From Streptococcus sp. bf_0095 (GTDB taxonomy: Bacteria > Bacillota > Bacilli > Lactobacillales > Streptococcaceae), in contig NZ_RCYU01000001.1 of the NCBI RefSeq assembly GCF_004166885.1, forward strand, positions 62,001 to 126,000: DNA of 64,000 nucleotides. The letters run 5' to 3'. This document shows, piece after piece, positions 26,125 to 35,689 of the stretch. Made by a program: the position numbers and the translations under genes. How positions within the stretch are numbered: the stretch's first letter is position 1; each line of letters opens with the position of its first letter. A model generated the notes under the pieces. The model was given only the letters and a program-made list of their open reading frames with translations. It was not told the origin of the DNA and did no database searches.

Positions 26125-27791
26125 TGGGATTATTTGACCGACTATTTGGAAGAAAAGAAGAAACAAAACCACAAGTTCAGGATCTTACAGAAGAGCTTGT
26201 GGAAAGCCCTGAGAAAGCAAGCTCGTCAGCTGAGCCAGTATCACAAAAGGCTTCACAAAGTGATGAAGCAAAGATTTCGGCAATGGAAGCCTACTATGCA
26301 GAATTAAAAGAGCGAATGGCTGCCGAATCAGCGCGATCATCGCAAGAGTCGACAGCATCCATTGAAGAAGTTCCTTCAGAAGAGCATGTAAATCAGGAAA
26401 CAGCTATCGAGGAAGAGGGCTCTTCTCAACTAGAGCAAGCTACCTCTCCTGAGGAAGTAACCGAACCTGCTCCTGTTCCTGAAGAACAGACTATAGAAGT
26501 AGAAACGTTACAAGAAGAGAATCTTGAAGAAGAGCCTCTGAATTCTTCATCAGATCTTGCCCAAGAAGCCTTTGATGAGGATGTTTTTGCAAAGAATGAA
26601 ACAGAGGATGAGACTTCAAGTCTTTCCAAAGAACCCGAGGAAGTAATTGAAGAAGCAACTACTGAAAGTTCAGAGGAAGAAACAGGAGAGTTTGAAGAAG
26701 ACACTCCAGTAGAAGAAACAACTAGCGAACCTGAAGATACAGAAGAGCTTGAAGCAGAATTGTCAGTAGAGGAAGCTGCTAGCGAACCTGAAATTTCAGA
26801 AGAGGTTGAAGAAGAGCCTCTAGTAGAAGAAACGACAAGTGAGCCAGAAATTGCTCAACCAACAGAAACAGTTCAAGAAAAATACAATCGAAGCTTGAAG
26901 AAAACTCGGACTGGATTTGGTGCTGCGCTTAATGCATTTTTTGCTAACTTCCGTTCTGTCGATGAAGAATTCTTTGAAGAGTTAGAAGAACTCTTGATTA
27001 TGAGTGACGTCGGAGTCCAAGTCGCTTCGAATCTGACCGAAGAGCTCCGCTATGAAGCACGCTTGGAAAATGCCAAAAAGCCGGATGCCTTGCGTCGCGT
27101 GATTATTGAAAAATTGGTGGATCTCTATGAAAAAGATGGCCAATACAATGAGCAAATCAACTTTAAGGACGGTTTGACCGTCATGCTCTTTGTCGGAGTG
27201 AATGGCGTTGGGAAAACCACTTCTATCGGAAAACTAGCTCATAAGTACAAGAAGGAAGGGAAAAAAGTGATGCTAGTCGCAGCAGATACCTTCCGGGCAG
27301 GAGCTGTTGCTCAGTTGGCTGAATGGGGACGTCGTGTGGATGTGCCCGTTGTCACAGGTCCTGAAAAATCAGATCCTGCAAGTGTGGTCTTTGATGGGAT
27401 GGAACGAGCAGTGGCAGAACAAGTCGATGTTTTGATGATTGATACGGCTGGTCGCCTTCAGAATAAAGACAATCTGATGGCTGAATTAGAAAAAATCGGT
27501 CGCATTATCAAGCGCGTGGATCCTACAGCCCCTCATGAAACCTTCTTGGCCTTGGATGCGTCTACAGGACAAAATGCCCTGGTCCAAGCCAAGGAATTCT
27601 CTAAGATCACGCCGATTACTGGTATCGTCCTCACTAAGATTGATGGAACAGCTCGAGGAGGAGTGGTTCTTGCCATTCGAGAAGAATTGGATATTCCAGT
27701 GAAATTAATCGGTTTTGGTGAAAAAATTGATGACATCGGTGAATTCAATTCTGAAAACTTTATGCGTGGCTTGTTAGAAGGCTTGATATAA
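26124..27791 (+). CDS. ftsY: Signal recognition particle receptor FtsY, long acidic N-terminus
   Basis: SRP receptor GTPase that delivers ribosomes making membrane proteins to the translocon. The NG domain (about residues 250-555) has P-loop VGVNGVGKTTSIGKLAHKYK, then AADTFRAGAVAQL, DTAGRLQ and TKIDGTARGG. The first 250 residues form a very acidic A domain with a degenerate repeat VEE(T/A)(T/A)SEPE three times near 195-242. At 555 aa it is longer than the roughly 430 aa I recall for pneumococcus; the extra length is all in the acidic part. Starts in the stop of the HAD gene. Confidence 0.97.
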   Translation: MGLFDRLFGRKEETKPQVQDLTEELVESPEKASSSAEPVSQKASQSDEAKISAMEAYYAELKERMAAESARSSQESTASIEEVPSEEHVNQETAIEEEGSSQLEQATSPEEVTEPAPVPEEQTIEVETLQEENLEEEPLNSSSDLAQEAFDEDVFAKNETEDETSSLSKEPEEVIEEATTESSEEETGEFEEDTPVEETTSEPEDTEELEAELSVEEAASEPEISEEVEEEPLVEETTSEPEIAQPTETVQEKYNRSLKKTRTGFGAALNAFFANFRSVDEEFFEELEELLIMSDVGVQVASNLTEELRYEARLENAKKPDALRRVIIEKLVDLYEKDGQYNEQINFKDGLTVMLFVGVNGVGKTTSIGKLAHKYKKEGKKVMLVAADTFRAGAVAQLAEWGRRVDVPVVTGPEKSDPASVVFDGMERAVAEQVDVLMIDTAGRLQNKDNLMAELEKIGRIIKRVDPTAPHETFLALDASTGQNALVQAKEFSKITPITGIVLTKIDGTARGGVVLAIREELDIPVKLIGFGEKIDDIGEFNSENFMRGLLEGLI

Positions 27792-27793
27792 AC

Positions 27794-27828
27794 AAAAAAC
27801 TCATCTCAAGAAAGAGATGAGTTTTTTT
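27794..27828. terminator. Bidirectional terminator between ftsY and zwf
   Basis: ACTCATCTC (27799-27807) pairs with GAGATGAGT (27814-27822), flanked by A5-6 on the left and T7 on the right, so it can end transcripts from both converging genes. Confidence 0.9.
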
Positions 27829-27854
27829 GTTGCACTTTTAGTCAGTCGGACAAT

Positions 27855-29321
27855 TTATTCTTCAATTGCTGGTTGCCAGACCCATTCCGCATTGTAATCC
27901 TTCAAGAGGTCAAAGGAAGCTTGAGGTCCCATGGTTCCAGATTTATATTCATGAAGAGGGACTTGATTTTCAGCCCACAGGTGTTCGATTCGGTCAATTA
28001 ACTGCCAAGAGGCTCTAACTTCATTCCAGTGGCTGAAGTTGGTTGAGTCATTGTTCAAGACATCATAGATCAACTTTTCGTAAGGCTCTGGAGAAGCACC
28101 AGTTGCAGTAGCTTCTGTTACATAGTCGAAGGAAATGGGAGCAATCTGGAACTGCTCGCCAACTTCTTTTCCGTTGACACTGAGAGAGAAACCTTCATTT
28201 GGTTGAATGTAGATGGTAAGCACGTTTGGTGCAATTTCCTGACCAAAAATAGAGTCCATTTGTTTGAAGACGACATTGACATGGGTACCCTTTTTGGTCA
28301 GACGTTTTCCTGTACGGAAGAAGAAAGGTACTCCACGGAAGCGATCGCTATCCACAAAGAAGGCTCCAGAGGCAAAGGTCTCGGTCATGGATTCAGGGTT
28401 GACATTTGGTTCACTACGGTAAGAGATGTCCTTTTTCCCTTGAATTTTTCCAGAACGGTATTGACCTCGGATAAATTGTTTCTTTAATTCTTCATCAGAT
28501 GGGTTGACCAATTGTTCAAAGACTTTCACCTTCTCTTTACGGATGTCTTCCTTGGTGAAGGAAGCTGGTTTGTCCATAGCTAAAAGAGAAAGCAGTTGAA
28601 GGGTATGGTTTTGGACCATGTCGCGGAGGGCACCAGATTCATCATAGTAGCCACCACGTTCTTCGACTCCTAGTCGTTCTGCAAAAGTGATTTGAACATT
28701 GTCGATATAGTCACGATTCCAGATGTTTTCAAAAATTAGGTTGGCAAAGCGGAGGGCAAAGATGGACTGGATCATTTCTTTACCGAGGTAATGGTCAATC
28801 CGGAAAATTTGCTCTTCTTCAAAGGTTTCTTCCAGTTCTTTGTTGAGCTGACTAGCTGTTTCTAAATCCGTTCCAAATGGTTTTTCAACGATCAAACGCT
28901 CAAAGCCTTTTCCATCCACAATGCCTTCAGATTTCAAATGTTTGGCAATTGTACCAAAGAATTGAGGTGCCATGGATAGGAAGAAGAGTTTATTATGCTC
29001 AGCTTGGTAGGTGTCATTGAGCTGATTTTGAAGTTCACGAAGCTTGATGTAGTGCTCCGTGTCATTAACATCGTGACTTTGATAGTAAAAATGACTGGCA
29101 AATTCCTGCGCCTGTTCAGGACTGTCTGCTAAATCCGAAATGGATTCAACGACAACGGATTCAAAGTATTCTTTGCTCCAAGGACGACGAGCAGTTCCAA
29201 TCACTGCGAAATGCTCTGAAAGATTTCCAGTTTTATAGAGTCTAAAAAGGGAAGGATAGAGCTTGCGGTGGGCTAGATCTCCACTGGCCCCGAAAATGGT
29301 TACAATTACTTTTGAGGACAT
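27855..29321 (-). CDS. zwf: Glucose-6-phosphate 1-dehydrogenase
   Basis: First step of the oxidative pentose phosphate pathway: glucose-6-phosphate to 6-phosphogluconolactone with NADPH formation. The N-terminal Rossmann motif is VIVTIFGASGDLAHRKLYPS and the substrate-binding and catalytic motif is RIDHYLGKEMIQSI near residue 170. 488 aa, near the usual length. The start is taken at the second ATG (29321, MSSKVIV), which has an AGG at proper spacing; the first ATG (29327) touches that AGG. Monocistronic, convergent with ftsY. Confidence 0.96.
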   Translation of the reverse strand: MSSKVIVTIFGASGDLAHRKLYPSLFRLYKTGNLSEHFAVIGTARRPWSKEYFESVVVESISDLADSPEQAQEFASHFYYQSHDVNDTEHYIKLRELQNQLNDTYQAEHNKLFFLSMAPQFFGTIAKHLKSEGIVDGKGFERLIVEKPFGTDLETASQLNKELEETFEEEQIFRIDHYLGKEMIQSIFALRFANLIFENIWNRDYIDNVQITFAERLGVEERGGYYDESGALRDMVQNHTLQLLSLLAMDKPASFTKEDIRKEKVKVFEQLVNPSDEELKKQFIRGQYRSGKIQGKKDISYRSEPNVNPESMTETFASGAFFVDSDRFRGVPFFFRTGKRLTKKGTHVNVVFKQMDSIFGQEIAPNVLTIYIQPNEGFSLSVNGKEVGEQFQIAPISFDYVTEATATGASPEPYEKLIYDVLNNDSTNFSHWNEVRASWQLIDRIEHLWAENQVPLHEYKSGTMGPQASFDLLKDYNAEWVWQPAIEE

Positions 29322-29353
29322 GTTCATACCTATTTTCTAACTTGATAAACCAT

Positions 29354-29362
29354 ATTCTACCA
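29354..29362 (-). promoter_or_regulatory. Probable zwf promoter, extended -10
   Basis: Minus-strand TGGTAGAAT lies about 30 bp upstream of the zwf start; one mismatch to TATAAT. No convincing -35 is seen. Confidence 0.5.
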
Positions 29363-29437
29363 TAAAATTCAGAAAATTTCTCTTTGAAAGTAAAAGGATT
29401 CTGAGTTTCATAGAGAAGGATGAGGGAAGAAACCACG

Positions 29438-29466
29438 AAAAAAGGTTGGACCGAAAGGTCACAACC
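29438..29466 (-). terminator. Terminator of the permease operon
   Basis: On the minus strand GGTTG-T-GACC pairs with GGTC-CAACC around TTTC and is followed by TTTTTT. It lies 20 bp behind the stop of the TIGR03943 gene. Confidence 0.85.
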
Positions 29467-29485
29467 GAGTAATGTTTAGTAGCCT

Positions 29486-30301
29486 TTAGAAGACTCGATA
29501 GACATAGGGATTAGTAGGTTTTTCTACTGAGTGAGCTTCCTCTATGTCTAAGACAGGAAGGCTTTGGCCAAGTTGTTTATGGTATTGGATCTTGAGAGTT
29601 CCAGTCGCCTGGACCCAGGTGTTATCGTCATAGGTTTGGGAGGCTCCTTTGGTTAACAAACCATAGACTCCTGAATCAGCGATACAGTGGATAATTCCAA
29701 AACGGAAGAGGAACTGACTGCCCGGATCCTGGGGATCCTTATAAATGAAGCCGGTTAGGGTAAAGGTTTTTCCAGCAAATTCATCTGGATAGTCGTAGAT
29801 CACTTCCATGACTTCCATATAGTTTTCTGTCGTGATCTGGATATGATCTTGCTTGAGGTACTTCTTGGCTGCAGCCCTCATCTCAGATTCATAAGCAGAC
29901 TTGGTAAAATAACTGCTAGTATCTGGCTTGAGGTATTGGTTGGTTGTGCCCTCATCATTTTGAATATCTTTGGAAGAGCCAGCCGCGATGGGAAAATGAT
30001 AGCCCTTGGCTGAAACCGTTTGGGAATCCAAGGTCACTGTCGGGAATCCAATCCCTACAATCAAGGGAATCAGGAGCAGAAGAATACTCATGACTTTGGC
30101 TTTTTTACTGGTGAGGTGACTATGAACGGGCAGATTCTTCATCCAAATATAGAGCTGGACGACAGCCAAGAGGAAGGAAAGAATCATAGAGATATAGGCT
30201 AAATAGGAATAATGCATATTAATGTATTGGTTGAGCTTACCAGAAAGCTGCAAATACATAGTAATTTCGAAATAGCCTGCTAAAATGAGAAATCGAATCA
30301 T
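29486..30301 (-). CDS. TIGR03943 family membrane protein (YcgQ-like)
   Basis: 271 aa from ATG 30301, overlapping the permease stop (ATGA). Three hydrophobic segments lie in the first 110 residues (MIRFLILAGYFEITMYLQL; SYLAYISMILSFLLAVVQLY; VMSILLLLIPLIVGIGF), followed by a long extracellular domain with FAGKTFTLTGFIYKDPQDPG and a C-terminal OB-fold-like part. TIGR03943 proteins always pair with DUF318 permeases; the pair is thought to form a transporter, but its substrate is not settled. Confidence 0.85.
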   Translation of the reverse strand: MIRFLILAGYFEITMYLQLSGKLNQYINMHYSYLAYISMILSFLLAVVQLYIWMKNLPVHSHLTSKKAKVMSILLLLIPLIVGIGFPTVTLDSQTVSAKGYHFPIAAGSSKDIQNDEGTTNQYLKPDTSSYFTKSAYESEMRAAAKKYLKQDHIQITTENYMEVMEVIYDYPDEFAGKTFTLTGFIYKDPQDPGSQFLFRFGIIHCIADSGVYGLLTKGASQTYDDNTWVQATGTLKIQYHKQLGQSLPVLDIEEAHSVEKPTNPYVYRVF

Positions 30302-31203
30302 AGGACCACCCCCACAAACCAAGCATAAACCAAGACAACGAGACTGACGATGCTAATGAATTGGACAATAAAGCGATTGGTCAGATAATTCTTCATCATC
30401 AAGAGGTTCTTGACGTCTAACATAGGTCCGATAACCAGAAAGGCTAAAACGGGAGCTAAGCCAAAACTCGAGAGAAGGGAAGAGCCGATAAAAGCGTCCG
30501 CCTCACTACACAAGGAGAGGAGGAAGGAGAGAAGCATAAGGAGGAGTATGGCTAGGAGTGGCGTCGCTGAAATAGAAGTTAGCACGCGAGTTGGCACATA
30601 AACCTGAACCACACTGGCAAATAAACAACCGAAGACCAGATAGCGTCCAGTGTCGAAAAACTCGTCAATGGCCTGCACAAACACTTGGAAGAAGCGTTGA
30701 CCGGCAGATAGTTTTGAAAAGTCATGAAGATGGACTTCCTTGCGGTTGGCCCGTTGAATAGAAGCTGTTTGGAAAAAACCTAGGAAAATTCCCAGAACAG
30801 TCGCCACCAGGATAGAGCCGATCGCTCGTAAGAGAGCCATTTGAATAGAATTGCCAAAGGCAGAATAAGTGGCAAAGAGGACAATGGGATTAATAACCGG
30901 GGCTGTCACTAGGAAGGGCACAGCTGTATAGCTAGGTACCTTCTTCTCTAAAAAGCGATTGATGATGGGGACGATACCACACTCACAGGAAGGGAAAATA
31001 AAGCCAATCAAGGTCCCAAATAGAATTCTCCCCCATTTATTTTTGGGAAGGGCTCGGTAGACTTTTTCAGGGGTAATGTAGACATCAATCGCCCCTGAAA
31101 TGATACTTCCAATTAAAACAAAGGGAAGGGCTTCAATCATAATCGAAAGAAAAATCGCTCCAGCCTGAAGGACACTGGTTGGCAGTTGTTGGAAGAAACT
31201 CAT
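30298..31203 (-). CDS. Permease, ArsP/DUF318 (YcgR-like) family
   Basis: 301 aa with about eight membrane segments. Motifs include PSCECGIVPIINRFLEKKVP near residue 66, whose Cys pair (CEC) is typical of this permease family, VTAPVINPIVLFATYSAFG, and LCSEADAFIGSSLLSSFGLA. ArsP members export trivalent organoarsenicals, but most DUF318 permeases have no known substrate. The gene is coupled by ATGA overlaps to a 48-aa gene upstream and to the TIGR03943 partner downstream. Confidence 0.87.
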   Translation of the reverse strand: MSFFQQLPTSVLQAGAIFLSIMIEALPFVLIGSIISGAIDVYITPEKVYRALPKNKWGRILFGTLIGFIFPSCECGIVPIINRFLEKKVPSYTAVPFLVTAPVINPIVLFATYSAFGNSIQMALLRAIGSILVATVLGIFLGFFQTASIQRANRKEVHLHDFSKLSAGQRFFQVFVQAIDEFFDTGRYLVFGCLFASVVQVYVPTRVLTSISATPLLAILLLMLLSFLLSLCSEADAFIGSSLLSSFGLAPVLAFLVIGPMLDVKNLLMMKNYLTNRFIVQFISIVSLVVLVYAWFVGVVL

Positions 31204-31346
31204 TTGTTAGAATCCTTCTGCTCTTTTTCCCCTGCTTTCTCATTCTTCTTGTCATCTGGTAAAGTGACTTGAGGGGGATCTGGGAAGACAGCAAATTCCT
31301 CAAAGAGTTTGTCTAAATCGTCTGTTTTTGAAAATTTAATCGCCAT
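31200..31346 (-). CDS. 48-aa charged protein, leader gene of permease operon
   Basis: ATG at 31346 with a strong SD (AAGGAGA) and a stop overlapping the permease ATG (ATGA). The protein starts MAIKFSKTDDLDKLFEEF, has a Pro-rich middle (FPDPPQVTLPDD) and a Lys/Glu tail. No membrane segment. Its tight coupling to a transporter suggests a conserved partner or regulator; function unknown. Confidence 0.75.
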   Translation of the reverse strand: MAIKFSKTDDLDKLFEEFAVFPDPPQVTLPDDKKNEKAGEKEQKDSNK

Positions 31347-31372
31347 GATAGGTCTCCTTTTCTTTTTTTCTC

Positions 31373-31381
31373 ATTATATCA
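31373..31381 (-). promoter_or_regulatory. Promoter of permease operon, extended -10
   Basis: Minus-strand TGATATAAT is a perfect extended -10, 27 bp before the 48-aa gene. The region further upstream is shared with the divergent tex promoter. Confidence 0.7.
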
Positions 31382-31434
31382 AATTCTCAAAAAAGAGGGG
31401 AAAATCAAGTCCAAAAGTAAGATGAAAAAGCAGT

Positions 31435-31458
31435 ATAGAAGGCCTTCTATGGTATAAT
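31435..31458 (+). promoter_or_regulatory. tex promoter with 16-bp palindrome, probably leaderless
   Basis: ATAGAAGG-CCTTCTAT (31435-31450) is a perfect palindrome that abuts the extended -10 TGGTATAAT (31450-31458). The -10 ends only 7 nt before the tex ATG, so transcription should begin at or next to the start codon and no SD can be present. Confidence 0.7.
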
Positions 31459-31465
31459 AGAAGCT

Positions 31466-33592
31466 ATGGAAAAATATGAAAAAATAGCCCAAGAATTGGG
31501 CGTCAGTCTCAAACAGATTGATACTGTTTTGACCTTAACAGCAGAGGGATCCACCATCCCCTTTATCGCTCGGTATCGGAAAGATGCTACGGGTAATTTA
31601 GATGAAGTAGCCATCAAAGCTATTATCGACATGGACAAGTCTTTAACAGCCTTAGCTGATCGGAAAGAAACTGTTCTCGCTAAGATTGAAGAGCTTGGGA
31701 AACTGACCCCAGCCTTAAAAGAAGCGATTGAGCAAGCTGAAAAATTGGCGGATGTGGAAGAATTGTATCTTCCCTACAAGGAAAAACGCCGGACCAAGGC
31801 AACCATTGCGCGTGAGGCAGGACTTTTTCCACTTGCTCGGATGATTCTGCAAGATCAAAAGGACTTGGAAACAGCAGCAGAAGAATTCCTATCTGAAGGA
31901 TTTCCAACTGTAAAGGATGCAATCTCTGGAGCAATCGATATTTTGGTCGAAGCCATTGCAGAAGACCCACAATTGCGCAACCTTACCTACCAGGAGATTC
32001 GCAAACACTCTTTGATCACCTCTAGCTTGAAGGATGAAAGCAAAGACGAGAAGCAAGTCTTCCAAATCTATTATGATTTTTCTGAGAAGATTGCAAACAT
32101 GCAGGGCTACCGAACCCTGGCCTTAAACCGTGGAGAGAAATTAGGGGTATTAAAGGTTGGATTTGAGCATCCTGTAGACCGTTTGATTCGTCACTTTGAA
32201 GCCCGATTTAAATCGAAGAATAGCTACATTGAAGAAGTCATTAACCAGGCTCTGAAAAAGAAAATGCTACCAGCTATGGAGCGTCGAATTCGGACAGAAC
32301 TGACAGAAGTGGCAGAAGATGGAGCCATTCAGCTTTTCTCTGAAAATCTTCGACACCTTTTGCTGATTGCTCCCCTCAAGGGGCGCGTGGTCTTGGGATT
32401 TGACCCAGCTTTTCGGACAGGAGCTAAATTAGCTGTTGTCGATCAGACAGGAAAGATGTTGACCACCCAGGTGATTTACCCTGTTGCGCCGGCTAAACCA
32501 GCACAAATTGAAGCGGCCAAAGAAGAACTGAAACGGCTGATTCGTCAATACGGCGTGGAAATCATTGCGATTGGGAACGGGACGGCTAGTCGAGAGAGCG
32601 AAGCCTTTGTTGCGGAAGTTCTCAAGGAAGTTCCAAATGTCAGCTATGTCATTGTGAACGAGAGCGGGGCATCTGTCTATTCAGCTAGTGAATTGGCTCG
32701 CCATGAGTTTCCAGAACTGACAGTTGAAAAGCGCTCAGCCATCTCCATTGCCCGTCGTTTGCAGGATCCACTGGCTGAGTTGGTTAAGATTGATCCAAAA
32801 TCTATCGGAGTCGGCCAGTACCAGCATGATGTCAGCCAGAAGAAATTATCTGAAAGCCTTGATTTCGTAGTCGATACCGTGGTAAACCAAGTCGGAGTTA
32901 ATATTAACACTGCTAGTCCAGCCCTCTTGTCTCACGTGGCTGGTCTCAATAAAACCATTTCTGAGAACATCGTGAAGTACCGGGAAGAAGAAGGGTTGAT
33001 CACTTCTCGGGCACAGATTAAAAAGGTTCCTCGTCTGGGAGCCAAGGCTTTTGAACAAGCAGCTGGTTTCTTACGGATCCCAGAAAGTGAGAATTTCCTC
33101 GATCGGACAGGGGTCCATCCAGAAAGTTACCCTGCAGTGAAGAAGCTCTTTACCTTACTAGGCATCAAGGAGATGGATGAAGAGGCCCAAGCCAAGTTGA
33201 AACAAATTGACACGGTTTCTATGGCCCAGGAACTTGAAATTGGCCCTGAAACCTTGAAAGATATTGTCGCAGATCTTCTCAAACCAGGTCGCGATTTACG
33301 TGATTCTTTTGATGCTCCTGTCCTTCGCCAGGATGTTCTTGATTTGAAAGACTTGAAGATTGGTCAAAAACTAGAAGGAGTTGTCCGCAATGTTGTTGAC
33401 TTTGGAGCCTTTGTCGATATTGGGATTCATGAAGATGGTTTGATCCACATTTCACAGATGAGTCAGCAATTTATCAAGCATCCAAGTCAAGTTGTTTCAG
33501 TTGGCGACCTAGTGACCGTTTGGGTCTACAAGATTGATTTAGAACGGGAAAAAGTGAATCTTTCCCTCTTGGCACCACATGAATCTGACTAA
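31466..33592 (+). CDS. tex: Tex-family S1 RNA-binding transcription accessory protein
   Basis: 708 aa. Domains in order: N-terminal helical region with [20 protein letters not shown] (residues 28-47), a YqgF/RuvC-like domain around 315-420 ([20 protein letters not shown]), tandem helix-hairpin-helix segments at about 470-560, and a C-terminal S1 domain ([20 protein letters not shown], 633-703). Tex binds nucleic acids and influences transcription; in bacteria generally its molecular role is unsettled. The start aligns with homologues although there is no ribosome binding site. The stop overlaps the SprT-like gene by 14 bp. Confidence 0.94.
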   Translation: MEKYEKIAQELGVSLKQIDTVLTLTAEGSTIPFIARYRKDATGNLDEVAIKAIIDMDKSLTALADRKETVLAKIEELGKLTPALKEAIEQAEKLADVEELYLPYKEKRRTKATIAREAGLFPLARMILQDQKDLETAAEEFLSEGFPTVKDAISGAIDILVEAIAEDPQLRNLTYQEIRKHSLITSSLKDESKDEKQVFQIYYDFSEKIANMQGYRTLALNRGEKLGVLKVGFEHPVDRLIRHFEARFKSKNSYIEEVINQALKKKMLPAMERRIRTELTEVAEDGAIQLFSENLRHLLLIAPLKGRVVLGFDPAFRTGAKLAVVDQTGKMLTTQVIYPVAPAKPAQIEAAKEELKRLIRQYGVEIIAIGNGTASRESEAFVAEVLKEVPNVSYVIVNESGASVYSASELARHEFPELTVEKRSAISIARRLQDPLAELVKIDPKSIGVGQYQHDVSQKKLSESLDFVVDTVVNQVGVNINTASPALLSHVAGLNKTISENIVKYREEEGLITSRAQIKKVPRLGAKAFEQAAGFLRIPESENFLDRTGVHPESYPAVKKLFTLLGIKEMDEEAQAKLKQIDTVSMAQELEIGPETLKDIVADLLKPGRDLRDSFDAPVLRQDVLDLKDLKIGQKLEGVVRNVVDFGAFVDIGIHEDGLIHISQMSQQFIKHPSQVVSVGDLVTVWVYKIDLEREKVNLSLLAPHESD

Positions 33593-34031
33593 ATACGTTC
33601 AAGAAGTATCGCTGGAAGATTTTGGTCACCCTTTTCTTCACCAAGCGATCTGGAACCCTCGCTTGCGTTCGACCGGCGGTCGCTTCTTTCCTAAAGATGG
33701 TCATCTGGATTTCAATCCTAGAATCCTAGAAAGATTTGGCTGGGAGATTTTTCGAAAGATTGTCCGTCATGAGTTGTGTCACTACCATCTCTACTATATG
33801 AAAAAGGGCTATCGCCACCAGGATCAAGATTTCAAGGCCTTACTCAAAAAGGTAGACGGCTTGCGGTATGCCCCTTCAGTTGATAAGGGAAACTATAAGA
33901 TTTATGTTTGTACGAGCTGTGGGCAAGAATTCAGGAGAAAGCGGCAGATTGATCTGCAAAAGTACCGCTGTGGTCGGTGTCGAGGACTACTTAAGTATCA
34001 AGGGACAATTGATCCAGGAAATCGGCCTTGA
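33579..34031 (+). CDS. SprT-like zinc metalloprotease-fold protein
   Basis: 150 aa. The zinc motif HELCH lies at residues 64-68 in [17 protein letters not shown], followed by a C-terminal zinc ribbon with [10 protein letters not shown] and YRCGRCRG. SprT-family proteins in eukaryotes cleave DNA-protein crosslinks; bacterial short forms are uncharacterised. The gene overlaps tex by 14 bp and is probably co-transcribed with it, a conserved arrangement in streptococci. Confidence 0.88.
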   Translation: MNLTKYVQEVSLEDFGHPFLHQAIWNPRLRSTGGRFFPKDGHLDFNPRILERFGWEIFRKIVRHELCHYHLYYMKKGYRHQDQDFKALLKKVDGLRYAPSVDKGNYKIYVCTSCGQEFRRKRQIDLQKYRCGRCRGLLKYQGTIDPGNRP

Positions 34032-34091
34032 GTCGGATGACAGTGACTTGATTTCGGGATATACTGTTCTAAAATAATAGGAGGTATGCCC

Positions 34092-34367
34092 TTGAATCCA
34101 ACTTTTTATAAATTACGTCGAGGCAGAATCGTTTTCGGAGTATTTGCTGGACTAGCGGATCGATTTGGGCTCGATGCAAACCTATTGCGTTTTCTCTTTG
34201 TGCTCTTTAGTATCTTTCATGCTTATGGGCTTGTAGGCTTGGCTATTTATTGCCTATGTGCCTTCTCCTTGCCGTATAAAGAAGATCTTGAAAGAGAAAA
34301 GTATGGCCTCGGACCTCGCAAACGGAAGGATGCACAAGTAATCAAAGACGATGATCCATTCTTTTAA
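34092..34367 (+). CDS. PspC-domain membrane protein, TTG start
   Basis: 91 aa. The PspC domain covers most of it: FYKLRRGRIVFGVFAGLADR, RFGLDANLLRFLFVLFSIFH and a second hydrophobic segment (GLVGLAIYCLCAFSLPY), with a charged tail (RKRKDAQVIKDDDPFF). TTG at 34092 is preferred because the AGGAGG at 34079-34084 is 7 bp away; an ATG at 34086 would sit only 1 bp from it. PspC-like proteins in Firmicutes are linked to envelope stress, here without direct evidence. Confidence 0.82.
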   Translation: MNPTFYKLRRGRIVFGVFAGLADRFGLDANLLRFLFVLFSIFHAYGLVGLAIYCLCAFSLPYKEDLEREKYGLGPRKRKDAQVIKDDDPFF

Positions 34368-34395
34368 AGAATTTTCATGAATCGAATAAGAATGT

Positions 34396-34570
34396 GAGGC
34401 TGGGACAAAAGTCCTAGCCTCTCAATTGTCTTTGGATTATCGAGCAAGACGCAGTGGTTGAGTGAGCTCTACTACGCTGATTTCATCAGCTTTTACAGCC
34501 CTACTCAACTGTGCGGAGGTGGGACGACGAAATCGAATTCTAACGAATTACCGATTTCTGTCCCACTCTC
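34396..34570 (-). repeat. 175-bp multi-hairpin intergenic repeat, copy A
   Basis: One of three near-identical copies (others at 41222-41396 and 58065-58239); this one is in the opposite orientation. It consists of consecutive palindromes: an end hairpin GAGGCTGGGAC/GTCCTAGCCTC, a central GTTGAGT.GGGCT stem enclosing GCTGAT-GAA-ATCAGC, and a long imperfect hairpin bounded by GTGGGAC/GTCCCAC. It fills most of the 389-bp gap between the PspC gene and hprK; the rest holds the hprK promoter. Confidence 0.9.
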
Positions 34571-34718
34571 ATCTTTTTTTTCAAATGAAGAAACGATAGA
34601 AATATGGGATAACAAGGATAAAGAGAAACATCAAAGAGTACTGGAATGAGTGTGAGAATAATAGCATCAGTTTTGATACTAAAAAAAGATGCTTGAGCAA
34701 GTCTTACCTGGGATAATT

Positions 34719-34727
34719 TGCTATAAT
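34719..34727 (+). promoter_or_regulatory. hprK promoter, extended -10
   Basis: TGCTATAAT is a perfect extended -10, 30 bp before the hprK ATG. A TTGAGC box lies too far away (23 bp) to be a good -35. Confidence 0.7.
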
Positions 34728-34756
34728 AGTAAGAGAAAACAAAAAGGGAGAAGCCT

Positions 34757-35689
34757 ATGGCAATAACAGTCCGAGATTTAATTGATAAGCTTCGTTTGAA
34801 GGTTGTGTACGGCAATGAAAGCCTATTTGAAAAAGAAATCACAACGGCAGATATTTCACGTCCTGGACTTGAAATGACAGGATATTTTGATTACTATACT
34901 CCAGAACGAATTCAATTGGTTGGGATGAAAGAGTGGTCTTACCTCATCAAGATGACCTCCCACAATCGTCACCAAGTTTTGAGAAAGATGTTCCAGCCGG
35001 AAACACCGGTACTCATCATCGCGCGGGATCTAGAGGTTCCTGAAGAAATGCTCCGTGCTGCAGAGGAAAAGCAAATCGCGATTTTAAGCAGTCGCGTTCC
35101 AACTAGTCGCCTATCTGGTGAACTATCAAGCTACCTAGATTCTCTCCTTGCGGAAAGAACTAGTGTCCATGGTGTCTTGATGGATATCTATGGCATGGGG
35201 GTTCTGATCCAAGGAGATAGTGGAATCGGGAAGAGTGAGACTGGTTTAGAGCTCGTCAAACGAGGGCATCGTTTGGTAGCAGATGACCGGGTAGATGTCT
35301 TCGCCCGTGATGAGATGACCTTGTGGGGTGAGCCTGCTGAAATTCTACGTCATATGCTAGAGATTCGGGGAGTAGGGATCATTGATGTTATGAGTCTCTA
35401 TGGTGCCAGTGCTGTGAAAGATTCTTCACAGGTTCAAATCGCGGTCTATTTAGAAAACTACACCAAGGAACAAACCTACGATCGTCTTGGCAATAATGCA
35501 GAAGAAATTGAGTTCTGTGGAGTGACTATTCCAAGAATTCGCATCCCTGTTAAGACAGGTCGTAATATTTCCGTTGTCATTGAAGCAGCAGCGATGAACT
35601 ACCGCGCCAAAGAAATGGGATATGATGCTACTAAAACCTTTGAAGATCGATTGACCCAGTTGATTGATCAAAATGAGGTGAAAGTATGA
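34757..35689 (+). CDS. hprK: HPr kinase/phosphorylase
   Basis: 310 aa. Phosphorylates Ser46 of HPr, or reverses it, to set CcpA-dependent catabolite control and sugar uptake. Walker A is [20 protein letters not shown] at about residues 153-172; the family signature follows ([20 protein letters not shown], 202-221). The N-terminal domain (1-130) is complete. SD GGGAG precedes ATG 34757. It overlaps lgt by 4 bp, the usual Gram-positive hprK-lgt operon. Confidence 0.97.
   Translation: MAITVRDLIDKLRLKVVYGNESLFEKEITTADISRPGLEMTGYFDYYTPERIQLVGMKEWSYLIKMTSHNRHQVLRKMFQPETPVLIIARDLEVPEEMLRAAEEKQIAILSSRVPTSRLSGELSSYLDSLLAERTSVHGVLMDIYGMGVLIQGDSGIGKSETGLELVKRGHRLVADDRVDVFARDEMTLWGEPAEILRHMLEIRGVGIIDVMSLYGASAVKDSSQVQIAVYLENYTKEQTYDRLGNNAEEIEFCGVTIPRIRIPVKTGRNISVVIEAAAMNYRAKEMGYDATKTFEDRLTQLIDQNEVKV

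Noticed and set aside
34458..34649. 63-aa open frame, with a similar frame at 58004-58198
   Set aside because: Both are translations of the 175-bp repeat in the same orientation relative to it; the similarity reflects the DNA repeat, not a protein family. No SD.
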